Assembly (NCBI GenBank): GCA_029310945.1
Contig: JARJFC010000030.1
Coordinates: 1 to 49,446 of the forward strand
DNA: 49,446 nucleotides
DNA from: Leptospira sp. 96542
Lineage (GTDB): Bacteria > Spirochaetota > Leptospiria > Leptospirales > Leptospiraceae
Direction: 5' to 3'
A program made the translations under genes and the position numbers. Positions 1 to 9,438 of this stretch are shown one piece after another; position 1 is the stretch's first letter; every line of letters begins with the position of its first letter. Under the pieces are notes generated by a model. It saw nothing but the letters and a program-made list of their open reading frames with translations, was not told the origin of the DNA and did no database searches.

Positions 1-2
1 AA

Positions 3-47
3 GTGGTTCCGGCACTCACTTCTGAATTCAAAAAAGTGTTGGGTTAA
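3..47 (+). CDS. 3' end of an upstream gene (partial)
   Basis: A reading frame enters from the left edge and stops at TAA 45-47, ending in residues VVPALTSEFKKVLG. Only about 14 codons are visible, so the product cannot be named. It is proposed as the tail of the gene before the LolA-like gene because the stop lies just upstream of that gene's start. The other two plus frames are either closed early or belong to the next gene. Confidence 0.35.
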   Translation: MVPALTSEFKKVLG

Positions 48-72
48 TCCCCAAGCACCAAACGATCCAACT

Positions 73-657
73 TTGAGGAAAATTTATTTCTCATTCATTG
101 TGACCGTTCTTACTTTCCTCGCCCAAGGATTTTCTCTTTGGGCCGAGGATGGTAGAGACAGATTAAACGCTGTCATAGGCAAATTAAATTCACTAGAAAG
201 TTTCCGAGCGACAGTCACAGTCAACGGTGGTGTCACGGGAGTTTTATCATACAAAAATCCCTACCAACTCCATGTAAGATTAAACGATGGAAGGATTCTT
301 TCGTCCAATGGTAGAGTGTTGTGGTTTTATAATCCAGATTCCTCGATTGCAGGAAAACAAGACTTACGAGGTGGAACTGGCGGGCTTGGGGGTTTACTCT
401 CTGGTTACGAATCGGTGACAGTTTCAGGAAGGACATTCCGGTTGACATCTCCAAACAAACGTTATAGCGAAATCATTTTGGTAGTTTCTGATAATGACCT
501 TCCAAGAGTTTTAAAAATGAAAAAAGCCGATGATGAAATCACAGAAGTTACATTCTCAGGTATCGCTACAAACATTGGCCTTGGCACTGCACTTTTTAAT
601 TTCCAACCCCCCACTAGCTCTCAGATTGTTGAGAATCCACTCAACCAAAAGGAGTGA
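73..657 (+). CDS. lolA: LolA-like outer-membrane lipoprotein carrier
   Basis: A 194-residue secreted protein. Residues 1-24 form a signal peptide (basic RK, hydrophobic core, cleavage near LWAED). The mature part reads like the LolA/LolB fold: a G-x-L-x-Y-x-x-P strand (GVLSYKNPYQLHVRL), a SNGRVLWFYNPD strand, and an FNFQPP segment near the C-terminus. LolA proteins shuttle lipoproteins across the periplasm from the inner-membrane Lol complex to the outer membrane. The chosen start is TTG at 73, with no ATG upstream in frame. A GAGGA stretch lies just inside this start, so a slightly later non-ATG start is possible. The stop overlaps the ribosome-binding site of the next gene, suggesting an operon with it. 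Confidence 0.75.
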   Translation: MRKIYFSFIVTVLTFLAQGFSLWAEDGRDRLNAVIGKLNSLESFRATVTVNGGVTGVLSYKNPYQLHVRLNDGRILSSNGRVLWFYNPDSSIAGKQDLRGGTGGLGGLLSGYESVTVSGRTFRLTSPNKRYSEIILVVSDNDLPRVLKMKKADDEITEVTFSGIATNIGLGTALFNFQPPTSSQIVENPLNQKE

Positions 658-660
658 AAT

Positions 661-2595
661 GTGACCCCAGTTTCTCGTACTGAAGCACATAGGGTATTTG
701 CCGATTTATATCGTAAAACAAGATCGCCAGAACACCAACAACTCATTGATGAAGCCATACTAAAGTCAAACGATGTTTTCATTCGCATTGATCTCATTCG
801 CAAAGTGGATGAAGATTATGAAAATAAAAACAAATCAAAAAAAGAAGATTCGCGAGACCGTGGCCAACCTGAAAAGGAACAACGACGCGAAGTTTCAAGG
901 CAAGTTTCTCTCGCTTCCGATTCCAAACCAAAACGATCGGGTGATTTGGTAACAGTTGATTCAGCAAAACAAAAACAAAACAATACGAAAAAAAAGCCAG
1001 GCGAACAAAAGTCAGGTGGACTTTTTTCTGGACTATTTGGTGGAGGGGGAAATCCAACAAATTCGATCGGAAAATTTGCCAAAGACACTGGGGCCATAGA
1101 CATTGGTTTATTTGGTCGTAATCCCACAGTATCCCCAGCAGTTGAAAAAATTTTTAGGGGTGTTCGGGAAGATGTTCTCATTCCCACAATCCAAGCACTC
1201 CGAACCGCAGAACAACAAGGTTGGAGGATATGGACTCCCCTAGTTTATAATATCATCAATAATTTTAATAAGTTTTTTAATGCCTTTGCTTCGCTAGATG
1301 CCCTCATCCTCGATAAAATTTCCGCAGATATTTTTTTAGATCGTTCTCTCAAAATGCAAATGTTTTACGTGCGTTTTTTACAACGTGAAGATGCAAGAGA
1401 AATCATCCTAAACCACTTACCTGAAATTGTAAAACAAGACGAAAAACTTTCTTCAAAACTAAATAAGGTTATGGAAGGAGTGAGTTATGGTCTCGCACTC
1501 GAATCAAACAGACCAAAGTTAACTGAAGCCATCACTGCATTCTATATCGTCGCAAAAAAAAGAATGTTTTCCTGGAATGAGATTGTTGCTGACCTGCGAG
1601 TTCCTGCCATCCAAGAACATAAATTCCAAGCGGCGCGTGAAATCCAGAAGGAAGTTGAAATCACAATTGCGAAAATTTCGGACGATATCAAAACAAGAAT
1701 TTATAAAAAAGAAGAACTGCAAAATCTCCGAAGTCGGTATTTTTCCATCGATGATAAAGGTAAAATCAGTTTCGATTTTTTAAATGGTGTTGTGGATGAT
1801 TTTATGGCTCATCATATGCCAGAAGCAGCCAAAAGCCAAACTGCAAAAAATTCCTTTAAATCGCAGCCGCACAAACTCGTATATCTACTGTTACGTGACC
1901 TACAAACAATTTACATCAATATGTTGGAAGGTTATGTACGATTGGGTGACAAAAACCAAAATCAGGAATTGCTCATTTTCCAACCAGGTTTGTTCAGAAA
2001 CGAAATCGACGAATTGAATACCCTCGTTCGAAATATTGACAATTTTAACAAAAAATTTCCTAGTTTTTCCTATTCATTCCAACAATATAATACCGATTAT
2101 AATGCTGGTGCCACGGATCAAATTGTTAATACCATACTCACAACCTTACAAGAGTCGTCTGAGTTTTTTGGTAATTTTGCAAACAAAATGAACATCATTG
2201 TAGAAAACCATTTAATGGCAAAAACCACTGAAACCAAAGGTAAAATCTCTGACGCCATTGTTTCCACAAAAGAGAAAGTTATCGAAGAAATCAAAATCAT
2301 GCAAAGGTTCATACCACACGGCGAAAAAGCGGTGGTGGCAAAAGAAAGAATCAATGGAATGAACGTAGAAGCCGTACTCACCCAACTAACAAAATATCTA
2401 TACAATTATGCTGTGATTTTTAAAGATCCAAACACAACATCAAAACTCACAGCTCATAGAAAAATCGAACAGGAACTTATCAAACTCAACAGAGAATACG
2501 AAAGGCTCACCTATTCATCTTTTGATGAAGCGAATGGTATAAACGGTAGCTCTGAAGAATCACAAACCACCGAAGAAACAAGTGAGGAGGCATGA
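661..2595 (+). CDS. conserved-type 644-residue protein, function unknown
   Basis: Begins with GTG at 661, preceded by AAGGAG at 650-655, which overlaps the lolA stop. There is no signal peptide or membrane segment, so it should be cytoplasmic. Residues about 45-125 are charged and low in complexity (Lys/Glu/Gln-rich), with a glycine-rich patch [11 protein letters not shown]. The remaining 500 residues look helical and end in a Glu/Ser/Thr tail. No enzymatic motif was recognised. It sits between the LolA-like gene and trpS, and its stop TGA overlaps the trpS ATG, so the three genes are probably co-transcribed. That arrangement does not by itself reveal a job. Confidence 0.85.
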   Translation: MTPVSRTEAHRVFADLYRKTRSPEHQQLIDEAILKSNDVFIRIDLIRKVDEDYENKNKSKKEDSRDRGQPEKEQRREVSRQVSLASDSKPKRSGDLVTVDSAKQKQNNTKKKPGEQKSGGLFSGLFGGGGNPTNSIGKFAKDTGAIDIGLFGRNPTVSPAVEKIFRGVREDVLIPTIQALRTAEQQGWRIWTPLVYNIINNFNKFFNAFASLDALILDKISADIFLDRSLKMQMFYVRFLQREDAREIILNHLPEIVKQDEKLSSKLNKVMEGVSYGLALESNRPKLTEAITAFYIVAKKRMFSWNEIVADLRVPAIQEHKFQAAREIQKEVEITIAKISDDIKTRIYKKEELQNLRSRYFSIDDKGKISFDFLNGVVDDFMAHHMPEAAKSQTAKNSFKSQPHKLVYLLLRDLQTIYINMLEGYVRLGDKNQNQELLIFQPGLFRNEIDELNTLVRNIDNFNKKFPSFSYSFQQYNTDYNAGATDQIVNTILTTLQESSEFFGNFANKMNIIVENHLMAKTTETKGKISDAIVSTKEKVIEEIKIMQRFIPHGEKAVVAKERINGMNVEAVLTQLTKYLYNYAVIFKDPNTTSKLTAHRKIEQELIKLNREYERLTYSSFDEANGINGSSEESQTTEETSEEA

Positions 2596-3566
2596 GAGTT
2601 CTCACTGGCCTCCAACCTTCTGGCAAATTGCATTTAGGAAATTATTTTTCAGCCATTCGTAAAATTTTAGAATACCAATCAAATGAAGAATTATTTTTAT
2701 TCATTGCGAATCTACATGCACTGACTACTTTCACTTCTAAAGAAAACCTGAGTCAGTACACATTGGACTGCGCAATCGATTTACTTGCGCTTGGTGTGGA
2801 TCCAGAAAAAACTACATTTTGGGTACAGAGTGATGTACCCGCAGTTACCGAACTCACTTGGTATTTATCACAATCCATCACGGTGTCACAATTACAATTG
2901 GCACACTCATTCAAAGACAAAGTTGCGAAAGGTTTTGTTCCAGGTGCAGGTCTTTTCACCTATCCAATACTCATGGCAAGTGACATCCTTCTTTATTCTG
3001 CCGAAAAAGTTCCCGTTGGCAAAGACCAAAAACAACATTTAGAATTTTCGAGAGACATTGCCGAAAGGTTCAATGCTCAGTTTGGAAATGTCCTCACCAT
3101 CCCCGAACCAGACATCGATGAAAACACTGCCACAATCCCTGGGATTGATGGAGCCAAAATGTCAAAATCTTACAACAATACCATTGATTTTTTTGGAACA
3201 GAAAAAGAATTAAAAAAGAAGGTGATGGCCATCCTCAGCGATTCCAAAGGAATTGAAGACCCAAAAGATCCGGATACTTCAATCATCTTCCAAATCCATT
3301 CGTTATTTTTAGACAAAGAAGCCCAAAACCAATTAAGACAAAAATACTTAGCTGGTGGTGTGGGTTACGGGGATTTAAAAAAAGCCTTACTAGAAGTTGT
3401 GTTTTCATATTTTGAACCTTACCGTAAAAAAAGAGAAGAACTCGCAAAAAATTTGGATTTTGTGCATTCCTCTTTAAAAAATGGAAAAGAAAAAGCATCT
3501 GCCATTGCAGAATCCAAACTGAATGAAATTAGAAAGGCACTAGGTATCTACCCCAATCTCTTTTAA
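2592..3566 (+). CDS. trpS: tryptophanyl-tRNA synthetase
   Basis: Charges tRNA-Trp with tryptophan using ATP, in the cytoplasm. It is a class I synthetase of 324 residues, the usual bacterial length. The N-terminus carries the HIGH-type signature GKLHLGNY (residues about 11-18), and the KMSKS loop is seen exactly as AKMSKS near residue 193. Between them are the tryptophan-binding segments [13 protein letters not shown] and [14 protein letters not shown]. The ATG at 2592 overlaps the previous stop in an ATGA arrangement, with a GAGGAGG ribosome-binding site directly before it. The start is fixed by the conserved opening [10 protein letters not shown]. Confidence 0.97.
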   Translation: MRVLTGLQPSGKLHLGNYFSAIRKILEYQSNEELFLFIANLHALTTFTSKENLSQYTLDCAIDLLALGVDPEKTTFWVQSDVPAVTELTWYLSQSITVSQLQLAHSFKDKVAKGFVPGAGLFTYPILMASDILLYSAEKVPVGKDQKQHLEFSRDIAERFNAQFGNVLTIPEPDIDENTATIPGIDGAKMSKSYNNTIDFFGTEKELKKKVMAILSDSKGIEDPKDPDTSIIFQIHSLFLDKEAQNQLRQKYLAGGVGYGDLKKALLEVVFSYFEPYRKKREELAKNLDFVHSSLKNGKEKASAIAESKLNEIRKALGIYPNLF

Positions 3567-3618
3567 TCAATATTCATATAATTTCGAAGAACCAATATGA
3601 GCCTTCTTTACCCAATGT

Positions 3619-5439
3619 TTGGTGGGTAAAAATATAAATTTTATTCCCTCTTCTCCACTGGCCGCACTAGCAAGCGGCGTCACCATTGCTTGCGTATTTT
3701 TAAAAACAGATACAAATCTTCCTGGTTCCCAATTTTTTCTGCTTTGTTTGGGTGTGATTTTTCTTTTAATCTTACTTTTGCCAGTTCCGATGAAAACCAT
3801 CCGAAAAACAAAAGTTTTGTTATTCGTTTTTGGTTTTTTACTAATCATATTATTTGGAAAAAGAGAATCACCTCCTCGCATAAAAATCATTCACCCCGGT
3901 TTCAACCAAACCATCATAAAATTACTCGAAACATCTCCTCTTTCAAAAATGGAACAAAAAATTGTTTTGGGTTTCGTTACGGGCAGTAGCAAAGGTTTAC
4001 CAAAAGAATTTTATAAACAATCCCAAATGGCAGGGGTTTTGCATCTTTTTGCTGCGTCTGGTTTACACCTTGGAATATTTATGGGTTCCATTTTTATCGT
4101 TTTTAGTTTTCTATTTCCAAATTATAAAATCATCCCAATGATTTTATCCTTAAGTCTCGGACTTGTTTATCTTTACCTTTTGGATTTTCCAGTTTCTTTT
4201 TTTAGAGCCTATGTTTTTGGATTTTACACCCTCTTTGGAAATTTTTTCTTCCGAAAGGTTTTTCCTATGGATCTTTTGGTCATCACATCCGCTTTTATCA
4301 TTCTATTTTTTTATTCAGATTTTTTAAGTGTGGGGTATCTATTATCATTTGCTGCTGTGTTTGGCATTTTTTTTATCAAACCTTGTTTGGATGAAATATT
4401 TTTCCCAAAATCAAAAAACTTTATCAAAGAAAGCTTTCACCTAACATTGTCATGCAGTATTGCTACGTTTCCATTTATGGTTTTTATTTTTAAATCATTT
4501 TCCTTCGGTGGGATCTGGATCAATTTTTTAATTGTTCCCCTTGCGAGTGTTTTACTCCCTCTCATTTACCTCACATTTTTTTTACATGGATTGTTTTTGC
4601 CATTTTTATCAGAATATTTCACTACCTTACTTTGGCTTCCAACATCCTGGATGATGGCTTTTTTTCTATTTGTTTTCAAAACTCTAGTTCAATTAGAAAC
4701 AGCTTACATCGTTTGGGAGGAAATACCAAAAATCCAAATTTATATTTTATTGTTTTTATCATTCCTACTCTTTTTTTCCCAAAAATTAAAACACAAAATC
4801 TCAAAAAAAATCCCTTTCTTGCCTTACATAGGAATTCTTATTTTTTTTATCTTTAGTTATTTTACCCACAAAACTCATAAAGACTGGTTTAAGTTCCGCC
4901 ATGGCGGGGGTGCGTATGTTTATCAGAACAATTTGTACATATACGGTTATTGTTTTCCTGGTTTTAAGATTTACGTCCCTGAAATCCAAAAGTTAAAAAT
5001 CGAAACAATCCATATCGAATCTGAATCTTGTTTAAAAGAAGTTTTATCTTTCCAAAAAGTATTTCCCAAAACAAAACTAATTGGTTATGATGAGAAGTTA
5101 AAATTATGGTTAGGTTCATATAAATCTTTAGAATTAAAGGATGATACAAAACTTATGGGTTTCGATCTGTCAAATTCACTTTCCATTTTGCGTTTTGATG
5201 GAAACCCAAAATCTGTTCCCAAACTTTTGAAAACAGTGAAACAACATTCAAAAGAGTTTGACCCTCACTGGAAGGGTTACATCATCTTGGATTTTCCAAA
5301 ATGGAAAGAAAAGGAAGCGAAAGACTGGAAAACCTATCAAAAACTACTTGGGATTTCATCGGGGTGGAAAATGATCAGTGTAGAGGAAAGTATTGAAATC
5401 CCCCTACAGCACCAAAACGGAGATCCAAAGGTTCTTTGA
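3619..5439 (+). CDS. comEC: ComEC/Rec2-family membrane protein
   Basis: A 606-residue polytopic membrane protein. The competence-domain signature is seen at about residues 143-158 (GVLHLFAASGLHLGIF), followed by many hydrophobic segments to about residue 420. ComEC forms the inner-membrane channel for single-stranded DNA in natural transformation. The C-terminal 180 residues are soluble and replace the usual metallo-beta-lactamase domain. No HxHxDH motif is visible there, so the nuclease-like part is missing or decayed. The start is TTG 3619 or GTG 3622, and no strong ribosome-binding site distinguishes them. The 3' end overlaps rsmA by 47 bases. Confidence 0.85.
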   Translation: MVGKNINFIPSSPLAALASGVTIACVFLKTDTNLPGSQFFLLCLGVIFLLILLLPVPMKTIRKTKVLLFVFGFLLIILFGKRESPPRIKIIHPGFNQTIIKLLETSPLSKMEQKIVLGFVTGSSKGLPKEFYKQSQMAGVLHLFAASGLHLGIFMGSIFIVFSFLFPNYKIIPMILSLSLGLVYLYLLDFPVSFFRAYVFGFYTLFGNFFFRKVFPMDLLVITSAFIILFFYSDFLSVGYLLSFAAVFGIFFIKPCLDEIFFPKSKNFIKESFHLTLSCSIATFPFMVFIFKSFSFGGIWINFLIVPLASVLLPLIYLTFFLHGLFLPFLSEYFTTLLWLPTSWMMAFFLFVFKTLVQLETAYIVWEEIPKIQIYILLFLSFLLFFSQKLKHKISKKIPFLPYIGILIFFIFSYFTHKTHKDWFKFRHGGGAYVYQNNLYIYGYCFPGFKIYVPEIQKLKIETIHIESESCLKEVLSFQKVFPKTKLIGYDEKLKLWLGSYKSLELKDDTKLMGFDLSNSLSILRFDGNPKSVPKLLKTVKQHSKEFDPHWKGYIILDFPKWKEKEAKDWKTYQKLLGISSGWKMISVEESIEIPLQHQNGDPKVL

Positions 5440-6262
5440 TTCGAAACAAATCTCTGCCCAAAAAAAATTTGGGCAAAACTTCCTCATCGACCAAAACATC
5501 GTACAATTCATAGCAGGCAAAGCAAAAGATTTTGCGGATAGCAAGGATATCTGTTTTGCAGAAATTGGTATTGGTCTCGGAACCATCACGTATCCAATCT
5601 TAGATCTAAAAAAAACCACCCATCTTTTTGAAATTGACAGAGCCTATATAAAACTTGCTGAAGAGGAAATTTTACCAAAATATTCAAATGCAAAACTTCA
5701 CGAAGGTGATGCTTTAAAAAACCTACATATCCTTTTTCAATTGCCTGTTTTTGTGTTTGGAAATTTACCATACCATTTAACAACTGAAATTTTAAACCAA
5801 CTCGTGATCGGATGCAAACAATGGTTCGGTGGAATTTTCATGGTACAGAAAGAATTTGCGGAAAGGTTGGTAAAAGAAAACTCATCACTTTCTATTTTTT
5901 TATCTGGTTTTGGATCCGTAAAAATTTTAAAAACCGTTCATAAAAACTGCTTTTTTCCCATTCCCAAAATCCATTCTAGTCTCATCCAATTTACACCACA
6001 CCCCAAACCAGAGTTGTTATTCCAGAGCGAAAACGATTTGGAAATTTGGTCTACTCTGCTTCGGACTTTGTTTTGGGGGAAAAGAAAACAAATCCAAGTG
6101 AGTGTGCGTGAGTCGCCATTTTCAAAAGATCTAAAATTCCAATCTGCCCTCCTCAGTGCGATGGAAATTTCGGGATTGGATCCCAAACGAAGACCAGAAG
6201 AATTGAACCGCGAACAATTTCTGAATCTGGGTCAACATTTGCTTGACATTTTGTCAAAATGA
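5393..6262 (+). CDS. rsmA: 16S rRNA dimethyladenosine transferase RsmA (KsgA)
   Basis: Dimethylates two adjacent adenines near the 3' end of 16S rRNA during small-subunit assembly, using S-adenosylmethionine. The family opening KKFGQNFLID is at residues about 24-33. The SAM-binding motif is AEIGIGLGTIT, and the target-adenine motif is GNLPYH (NLPY) near residue 123. Length 289 is normal. The start is TTG 5393 with GAGG at 5383-5386. The first 20 codons lie inside the end of comEC, so the two are translationally coupled. Confidence 0.95.
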   Translation: MKSPYSTKTEIQRFFDSKQISAQKKFGQNFLIDQNIVQFIAGKAKDFADSKDICFAEIGIGLGTITYPILDLKKTTHLFEIDRAYIKLAEEEILPKYSNAKLHEGDALKNLHILFQLPVFVFGNLPYHLTTEILNQLVIGCKQWFGGIFMVQKEFAERLVKENSSLSIFLSGFGSVKILKTVHKNCFFPIPKIHSSLIQFTPHPKPELLFQSENDLEIWSTLLRTLFWGKRKQIQVSVRESPFSKDLKFQSALLSAMEISGLDPKRRPEELNREQFLNLGQHLLDILSK

Positions 6263-6278
6263 TGGCAAAATTTTTGCC
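6243..6278 (+). promoter_or_regulatory. Candidate promoter with two nested palindromes before the hydroxylase gene
   Basis: TTGACA at 6243-6248 is followed after 17 bases by CAAAAT at 6266-6271. The -35 part lies in the palindrome TTGACA-TTT-TGTCAA (6243-6257). The -10 part lies in a second perfect inverted repeat, GGCAAAA-T-TTTTGCC (6264-6278). The downstream ATG at 6281 has no ribosome-binding site, so transcription could begin at or near the start codon. The element overlaps the last codons of rsmA. This is a pattern reading, not a demonstrated promoter. Confidence 0.4.
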
Positions 6279-6280
6279 GT

Positions 6281-7531
6281 ATGTTTGAGAATTTTACACC
6301 TCCGCCCTTTGTCACCTACGCCATTCCTGGCTTTTTTATTCTGATTGGAATTGAAGTCTTCATCGGGTACAGAAAAAATAAGGCACTCTACCGTTTGAAC
6401 GATTCCATTGCCGATCTGAGTACGGGAATTTTGAGCCAACTTTGGGGGCTCTTTCAGAAAGGAATCGGCTTATTCGCCTACTTTTATGTGTATGAACATT
6501 TCCGTTTGTTCGAATTTGCCCTGAATAACCCTTGGGCATGGATCCTCTGCATCGTGGGTCAAGATTTTTGTTATTATTGGTCCCACCGTTTGGCCCACGA
6601 AGTGAACATCCTTTGGGCGGGTCACGTCATCCACCACCATAGCGAAGAATACAATTTGGTTGTGGCTCTCAGACAGACTGGCCTCGGAGGGGTTGTTTCT
6701 TGGATTTTCTATGTGCCTTTGGCACTTGTTGGTTTCCACCCTTGGATGTATCTTGCCAGTGGACAACTAAACCTAATCTACCAATTTTGGGTACACACCA
6801 AAGCTGTTGGTAAAATTGGAAAGGTAGGCGAGTATTTACTCTCTACCCCGTCACACCACCGGGTTCACCATGCCATCAACCCCATCTACATCGACAGAAA
6901 CCATGGTGGAATCTTCATCATTTGGGACAGGCTCTTCGGAACTTTCCAAGAAGAGACAGAACCTTGTGTGTATGGGACAGTCAAACCACTCCGGAGTTTC
7001 AACCCTGTCTATGCAAATGTACATTATTACTTTGAACTTTTTAAACAATCCTTCCAGGCAGAGCGGTTCATCGACAAAATTTTGGTCTTCTTCAAGGCTC
7101 CTGGTTGGTTTCCAAGAAAGGGAGACCAAAAATCTGGCTACTTGCCCATCCCTGAAGTGCATCCCAATTCGTTTGTAAAATATGACCCGAATCCTTCTTC
7201 AGAAGTCCGTGCTTACACAACCGCTTGGTTTGTGGGAGTACTTCTACTTTCCTTTGGTTTCCTTCTCTTTGTGACTAAATTTAGTTTTATCTCTCATGTT
7301 TTGGTTACCATTTGGGTGACTCTGTCTCTCGTCGCCATCAATGCCCTCATCGAAGGTAAATCCTGGGCAAAACTTTTGGAAGTTGGTCGTCTCCTCTTTG
7401 GGTTCCTTGTTTTGGGATACTTTGGAGTGGGCTGGGTTTATTATGCCATCGGGATTCTCTTTCTCATCATGGCCACCATCCATTTTTATAGGACAAGCCA
7501 ATTGCAAGTGGCAGGCCAGAACCAATCATAA
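6281..7531 (+). CDS. Sterol desaturase / fatty acid hydroxylase family protein
   Basis: A 416-residue membrane di-iron enzyme. The histidine clusters of the family are present: HRLAH (about residue 105), HVIHHHSEEYN (about 116), and SHHRVHH (about 190) with a following NHGG. Hydrophobic segments flank them, and the C-terminal third adds about four more membrane segments, an extension beyond the core hydroxylase. Such enzymes use iron and oxygen to hydroxylate or desaturate lipids, or cleave alkylglycerol ethers. The substrate cannot be read from sequence. The ATG at 6281 is chosen although no ribosome-binding site precedes it. Confidence 0.9.
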   Translation: MFENFTPPPFVTYAIPGFFILIGIEVFIGYRKNKALYRLNDSIADLSTGILSQLWGLFQKGIGLFAYFYVYEHFRLFEFALNNPWAWILCIVGQDFCYYWSHRLAHEVNILWAGHVIHHHSEEYNLVVALRQTGLGGVVSWIFYVPLALVGFHPWMYLASGQLNLIYQFWVHTKAVGKIGKVGEYLLSTPSHHRVHHAINPIYIDRNHGGIFIIWDRLFGTFQEETEPCVYGTVKPLRSFNPVYANVHYYFELFKQSFQAERFIDKILVFFKAPGWFPRKGDQKSGYLPIPEVHPNSFVKYDPNPSSEVRAYTTAWFVGVLLLSFGFLLFVTKFSFISHVLVTIWVTLSLVAINALIEGKSWAKLLEVGRLLFGFLVLGYFGVGWVYYAIGILFLIMATIHFYRTSQLQVAGQNQS

Positions 7532-7544
7532 TCTGTGGTCTGAA

Positions 7545-7581
7545 TTTGTTTGCGGCGAGCTTTTCCGTTCCTGCAAACAAA
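7545..7581. terminator. Hairpin after the hydroxylase gene
   Basis: TTTGTTTGCGG (7545-7555) can pair with CCTGCAAACAAA (7570-7581), with one bulged base and a 14-base loop. It lies 14 bases after the hydroxylase stop. There is no long T-tract, so it may be a weak terminator or an mRNA-stabilising hairpin. The rest of 7532-7829 (about 300 bases) shows nothing else I can support. Confidence 0.4.
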
Positions 7582-7829
7582 TCCCTCCCTTTCCCCCCTC
7601 AAACCAAACGAAAACAGCCACCCAGTTCACCCAAAATGGGAATGCTTTGCTCCCAGAAATTTTAGAACCATTCTAAATTTGTAGAAAAATAATCTTTCCT
7701 CATTAGAGCATAATTTAATTATGTCTCAAAAGTGGCGATTTTGTGGCCAAACGACGAGCTCGATTTCCTTGACCAGAGAGGGTCGCGTGAGAGTTTGGCA
7801 GTGCACAACAAAAATTGAGGCGAAAATCA

Positions 7830-8615
7830 ATGAATCGGAAACGCAGTTACTATTTCATCTTTGCAATCATACTCTTCGTGGTATCCTATTCGGCCTATGC
7901 CTCCTACCAAAGGCAAAAGAATGGGCCAATTTTTCTCGATAACGCTGTTTTCCAACGTTATAACGACCAGTGGGGTCTCTGGGTGGATTTGAAGGCTGAA
8001 AAAAAATCCATTGCAGAGAAAGCGCAAGAGTTTGGAGTCCAAGTGGCGGAAGTTCTTGCGGTCAACCATATGGATGAATCAGAACTCAAACTCTGGAACA
8101 AACATATTTTTTTCCCCTACCCCAATGAGTATATACTCACTCTCCAAGAGAAGGGTTACTACCGAGATACAGTCGAATCTCCCATTGATAAATTTGTTTG
8201 GCCAGTACTTCCGAATGACAAAAGCCGGATCACGTCGAGGATCGGCCGGCGTTGGAACACCCTCCATACGGGTGTGGACATTGCCATCCCTAAGAACTCC
8301 ATTGTCCTCGCAGGTGCTGACGGTGTGGTTGTGGATTCAGGAAGGATGGGTGATTATGGTTTGGCCATTAAAATCTACCATAACGATATGAATCATATGC
8401 ACACTGTTTATGGACACAACACAGAACTTTTGGTCAAAGCAGGTGACATTGTCCGCAAAGGTCAAATCATCGCATTTTCTGGTAATACGGGAAAATCCAC
8501 TGGACCACATGTGCATTTTGAAGTTCGTTTCCACAATGTATACTGGAATCCTGAAAACTTTTTAACCCCATTCGAAGAAGGGGTCGCCACAAGCCAAGTT
8601 GGATTTGCCGACTAA
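7830..8615 (+). CDS. M23-family peptidoglycan endopeptidase with LysM-like segment
   Basis: A cell-wall hydrolase. Starting at ATG 7830 it has 261 residues. An uncleaved-looking signal/anchor lies at about residues 7-25 (YYFIFAIILFVVSYSAYA). A LysM-like segment lies at about 50-90 (IAEKAQEFGVQVAEVLAVN), and the M23 zinc domain covers about 130-240. Zinc ligands are visible as HTGVD and HVHFE, with VYGHN between them. The frame is open a little further, to TTG 7815. ATG 7830 is preferred because TGAGG at 7816-7820 is placed as its ribosome-binding site. Its last 17 bases overlap the next gene. Confidence 0.93.
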   Translation: MNRKRSYYFIFAIILFVVSYSAYASYQRQKNGPIFLDNAVFQRYNDQWGLWVDLKAEKKSIAEKAQEFGVQVAEVLAVNHMDESELKLWNKHIFFPYPNEYILTLQEKGYYRDTVESPIDKFVWPVLPNDKSRITSRIGRRWNTLHTGVDIAIPKNSIVLAGADGVVVDSGRMGDYGLAIKIYHNDMNHMHTVYGHNTELLVKAGDIVRKGQIIAFSGNTGKSTGPHVHFEVRFHNVYWNPENFLTPFEEGVATSQVGFAD

Positions 8616-9438
8616 AACGGTGGGTGTGTTTCCACTTCGGAGTTGGGTTCCAGAAATCCATTCCCAACTCAAATCCATCATCGAAGGTAATTCTGGCCTA
8701 GCATGTTTTGATTTTGATAATACACTCATCCGAAATGATTTTGGTGAGAAGATCATGGAAGAAATTATGTTGGATGGTTTGCCAAATCTTCCGAAGGATC
8801 TGAGCCAGTTTTTCCGCAATTCAGAAATTTGGAGAGACCACACCAAACTTAGTTTTGTCGAAAAACAAAATTTGATTTGGGAAGAATACAGTTATAATCT
8901 AAAAGAATTTGGGATCGAAGCTGGATACCGCTGGTCCTGTTTTTTATTCCAAGGTTTATCTCCAGAAGATTACGAAAGGATTTCTGCAAAGGTTTGGAAA
9001 CGTGTGAACATACCCGATGAAAGTATCGGTGTGACCCCTCAGAAAGAAATGCTCGATTTGGTATATTTTTTACAAAAAAATAATTGGCGAATCTACATTG
9101 TCACTGCCTCTCCTGAGCCAGGGATTGCAGCCATTGCTTCTCATTTTTCCATTAAAAAAGAAAACGTCATTGGAATGCGCCAAACAATTGGTTTGGATGG
9201 GAAGTACACTGCGAGTCTCATTGAACCTTATACATACGGTGAAGGGAAAGTTAAGGCCATTGAAAAATGGATTGGAGAGTATCCTGATCTTGCCTTTGGT
9301 GATTCCTTTAATGATTTTCCGATGTTGTGTACCGCCAAAAAAATGGGTGTAGCGATCGACAAAGGAAATCCCGAATTCGTAGAAGCCTGTTCCAAACAAG
9401 GCATCTATATCCAACCTTATTTTAATTTTAACATATGA
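8599..9438 (+). CDS. HAD-superfamily phosphatase, SerB-like (HAD-IB)
   Basis: A soluble phosphomonoesterase of 279 residues. The nucleophile motif FDFDNTLI is near residue 40 (first Asp is the nucleophile, second the acid/base). Motif II is VTASPEPG near 173, and motif IV is FGDSFNDFPML near 235, which binds magnesium. The pattern is that of phosphoserine-phosphatase-like HAD-IB enzymes, but the substrate is not predictable. The start is TTG 8599 inside the previous gene, or GTG 8620 just after its stop. The stop overlaps the next ATG (ATGA). Confidence 0.85.
   Translation: MDLPTKTVGVFPLRSWVPEIHSQLKSIIEGNSGLACFDFDNTLIRNDFGEKIMEEIMLDGLPNLPKDLSQFFRNSEIWRDHTKLSFVEKQNLIWEEYSYNLKEFGIEAGYRWSCFLFQGLSPEDYERISAKVWKRVNIPDESIGVTPQKEMLDLVYFLQKNNWRIYIVTASPEPGIAAIASHFSIKKENVIGMRQTIGLDGKYTASLIEPYTYGEGKVKAIEKWIGEYPDLAFGDSFNDFPMLCTAKKMGVAIDKGNPEFVEACSKQGIYIQPYFNFNI

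Noticed and set aside
816..1187. 123-codon frame on the minus strand inside the 644-residue gene
   Set aside because: It is antisense to a well-supported gene, and its Pro/Ser/Phe-rich sequence looks like a shadow of the plus-strand low-complexity region.
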